Source: Bryobacterales bacterium (GTDB taxonomy: Bacteria > Acidobacteriota > Terriglobia > Bryobacterales > Bryobacteraceae). Taken from it: a stretch of 7,878 nt of DNA. Shown here one piece after another: positions 6,534 to 7,878 of the stretch (position 1 is the stretch's first letter; every line of letters begins with the position of its first letter). Where the stretch lies: contig PLGA01000293.1 in NCBI GenBank assembly GCA_003139735.1, positions 1,623 to 9,500 on the forward strand. The letters run 5' to 3'. Under the pieces are notes generated by a model, which ran no database searches, was not told where the DNA came from, and was given only the letters and a program-made list of their open reading frames with translations. Both the position numbers and the translations under genes were made by a program.

Positions 6534-7762
6534 TCGGCGCTCGCTCCGGCCAGATAACGCCGCTCGTCTTCGGCGGACCACCGTTTCACCGCGAGGATGC
6601 CGCTCGTGCGCCGGTGAGGATACACCACTGCCTTCCCATCGATCCGCTGGGCCTTCACCATCTGCAGAAACTCGGCTGCGTGCTCCAGGTCGCCGATGCG
6701 TGTGATGTGCGCGCCGGCATCGATTTGGCGCCCGGCGAACATCTCGAGCGTTCGCGCGACATCCCACGGAGACCCGCCGCTGGAACCGGTCACCGTGATC
6801 TCTTTGTAATGCACAATGCCGGCGTCAAGCCCAATCGTGTCCTCCCCTTTTTTCAGCCCGCCGAACAGATTCAGGACTCCGCCGCGGCCAACCAGTTGCT
6901 GCGCATCTTCAATCGCTCGCCTGGATCCCACGGCCACGATCACGTCATCGGCGCCGCCCTGCCCGGTCACATCCGCAATTATCGCCTGCACTTGATCCGG
7001 GTGAACCGTGTGCAGCGTGATCCCGAGCCGCCCGGCCCGCGCGCCGAACAGGCTGCGGACAATCTCCAGGCGATCGTCCACCAGATCGGATACGACGATG
7101 GCGCGCGGCCCGTAGCTCAGCGCCACGTCCAGATGCATGCGCCCCATGGCGCCGGCGCCGACGATTACGGTCACGCCGCCGGCCTTGAGTCCCTTGGAAA
7201 CGCCGCGGGGGCACAGCGGGCCTTTCTGGCTGAGGTGAACGTGGTGATCCTGAGCCGAAACGGCGCAGGAGACCGGTTCGCTCATGGCCGCATGGGCAAA
7301 GGCGTCCACCTCGGGGGGCATGGGCAGAAGACAACCGGCGTCCAAGATCTCCTCGGTCACCAGAATGTACTCGGCCAGGTGCCCGCCCAGGGTGTAGCCC
7401 ACGGCCACCTTATCGACCCCGGCCCCGGAGTTGCGGTAACGCTCGCGGTGATCGACCGGCGCATGGTCCACGGCAGGCTGAATCACAAACCGCCCGCCCA
7501 CGGAGTACCGTTCACGCAGTTCTTCCCCAACTTCGACGATGGTGACCGCTCCTTCATCGCCCAGGATCAGCGGAAAACGCGTCACGTCCCAGTCGTAGAG
7601 CAGCTTGTGCCCGGACCCCTGCTCGATCAGCTTAATCAGCGACGTGCAGATGCCCGCCGCTTCCACGCGTGCGGACAGTTGCCGCGGTCCCGGCCGTGGC
7701 GTGGGCACTTTTCTCACGGCCAGGTGCTCGAAACCGGCGCCGTCCAGGACCAACGCCCGCAT
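6530..7762 (-). CDS. SorE-like zinc-type medium-chain dehydrogenase (sugar-phosphate reductase-like)
   Basis: A 410-aa medium-chain dehydrogenase/reductase that most resembles the L-sorbose-1-phosphate reductase (SorE/YdjJ-like) branch. Seen: GIC at 37-39 (first zinc ligand Cys39), EQGSGHKL (47-54), FPLILGDEGAV (63-73), RFVIQPA (91-97), SEPVSCAVSA (161-170) with Glu162, a long linker, the NAD(P)-binding GAGAMG (202-207), and HYKEITVTGSSGGSPWD (318-334). The usual GHE zinc motif reads GDE (68-70), and residues 91-143 contain no cysteine, so the structural-zinc lobe is absent. Ketose phosphate or polyol phosphate redox in the cytoplasm is inferred. It is the first gene of the coupled kinase unit. 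The start is the only in-frame ATG near the family N-terminus (MRALVLDG), but its ribosome site is poor. The frame stays open upstream to the window edge with no ATG, GTG or TTG, so the 5' end is uncertain. Confidence 0.82.
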   Translation of the reverse strand: MRALVLDGAGFEHLAVRKVPTPRPGPRQLSARVEAAGICTSLIKLIEQGSGHKLLYDWDVTRFPLILGDEGAVTIVEVGEELRERYSVGGRFVIQPAVDHAPVDHRERYRNSGAGVDKVAVGYTLGGHLAEYILVTEEILDAGCLLPMPPEVDAFAHAAMSEPVSCAVSAQDHHVHLSQKGPLCPRGVSKGLKAGGVTVIVGAGAMGRMHLDVALSYGPRAIVVSDLVDDRLEIVRSLFGARAGRLGITLHTVHPDQVQAIIADVTGQGGADDVIVAVGSRRAIEDAQQLVGRGGVLNLFGGLKKGEDTIGLDAGIVHYKEITVTGSSGGSPWDVARTLEMFAGRQIDAGAHITRIGDLEHAAEFLQMVKAQRIDGKAVVYPHRRTSGILAVKRWSAEDERRYLAGASAE

Positions 7763-7878
7763 CTCCGCCGGAATCTCAAAGAAGTCTTGACGCGGAGACG
7801 CAGAGACGCGGAGATGAGTCTTGTTAACGGCTTCCTCCGCGTCGGAGCGCCCGCTGCCCTTGCGGGCCCGTCTCCGCG
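7763..7878. repeat. CGCGGAGA-type repeat upstream of the SorE-like gene, cut by window edge
   Basis: CGCGGAGA occurs at 7791-7798 and 7807-7814, separated by CGCAGAGA, and its reverse complement TCTCCGCG is at 7871-7878, the last bases of the window. Between them a 6-bp stem GCCCGC/GCGGGC (7849-7854, 7862-7867) encloses a 7-nt loop. The arrangement suggests a long inverted repeat with GAGACGC-rich arms whose outer part lies beyond the window. Similar low-complexity GCGTCTC strings occur as dispersed repeats in many large soil bacterial genomes (recollection, not searched). A TTAACA -35-like hexamer on the minus strand lacks a matching -10, so I cannot place the promoter of this operon here. 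Confidence 0.55.

Noticed and set aside
6534..6767. N-terminal extension of the polyol dehydrogenase frame (516 aa in total)
   Set aside because: It lies over the 3' part of the SorE-like gene and has shadow-like Arg-rich composition. The GTG at 6533 gives the expected Rossmann N-terminus and a GTGA overlap.

Overview
The window is GC-rich (by eye above 60% G+C). It is densely packed with seven protein-coding genes, six on the minus strand and one on the plus strand. The gene content is two Tat-signal sugar enzymes of the Gfo/Idh/MocA and xylose-isomerase-like families, an ACS-type MFS transporter, and a sugar/polyol dehydrogenase, kinase and aldolase set. Together with clear AGGAGG-type ribosome binding sites this suggests a soil-type heterotroph, most likely an acidobacterium of the Solibacter/Bryobacter kind. 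That assignment is inference from gene style, not from a marker gene. No rRNA, tRNA, CRISPR array, transposase or phage gene was seen.

Layout. (A) 7762 to 4288, minus strand: three tightly coupled genes. They encode a SorE-like medium-chain dehydrogenase, a mannitol-dehydrogenase-family polyol (phosphate) dehydrogenase, and a 1-phosphofructokinase-family sugar kinase. The first two overlap by 4 nt (GTGA) and the next two by 10 nt. (B) 3511 to 4302, plus strand: a class I (Schiff-base) aldolase of the DeoC/LacD/FbaB superfamily. Its 3' end overlaps the kinase 3' end by 15 nt. (C) 3355 to 19, minus strand: a Tat-signal Gfo/Idh/MocA oxidoreductase, a Tat-signal xylose-isomerase-like TIM-barrel enzyme and an MFS permease, arranged as an operon. 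It diverges from the aldolase across about 155 nt (3356-3510).

How they may work together. Blocks A and B hold every step type needed to turn a ketose phosphate or hexitol phosphate into triose phosphates: reductase/dehydrogenase, second dehydrogenase, kinase, aldolase. The order of chemistry resembles the L-sorbose route (SorE, a polyol-phosphate dehydrogenase, phosphofructokinase, aldolase) and the composition resembles the uncharacterised E. coli ydj cluster. No PTS gene and no regulator lie in the window. Block C looks like a separate module that modifies an oxidised sugar or cyclitol outside the cytoplasm and imports an anionic or neutral product. The substrate cannot be read from sequence.

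Other structure. A perfect 9-bp inverted repeat (1231-1249) sits at the start of the MFS gene and makes its start codon ambiguous. A CGCGGAGA-type repeat (about 7791-7878, cut by the window edge) lies directly upstream of the SorE-like gene, whose reading frame stays open through it.
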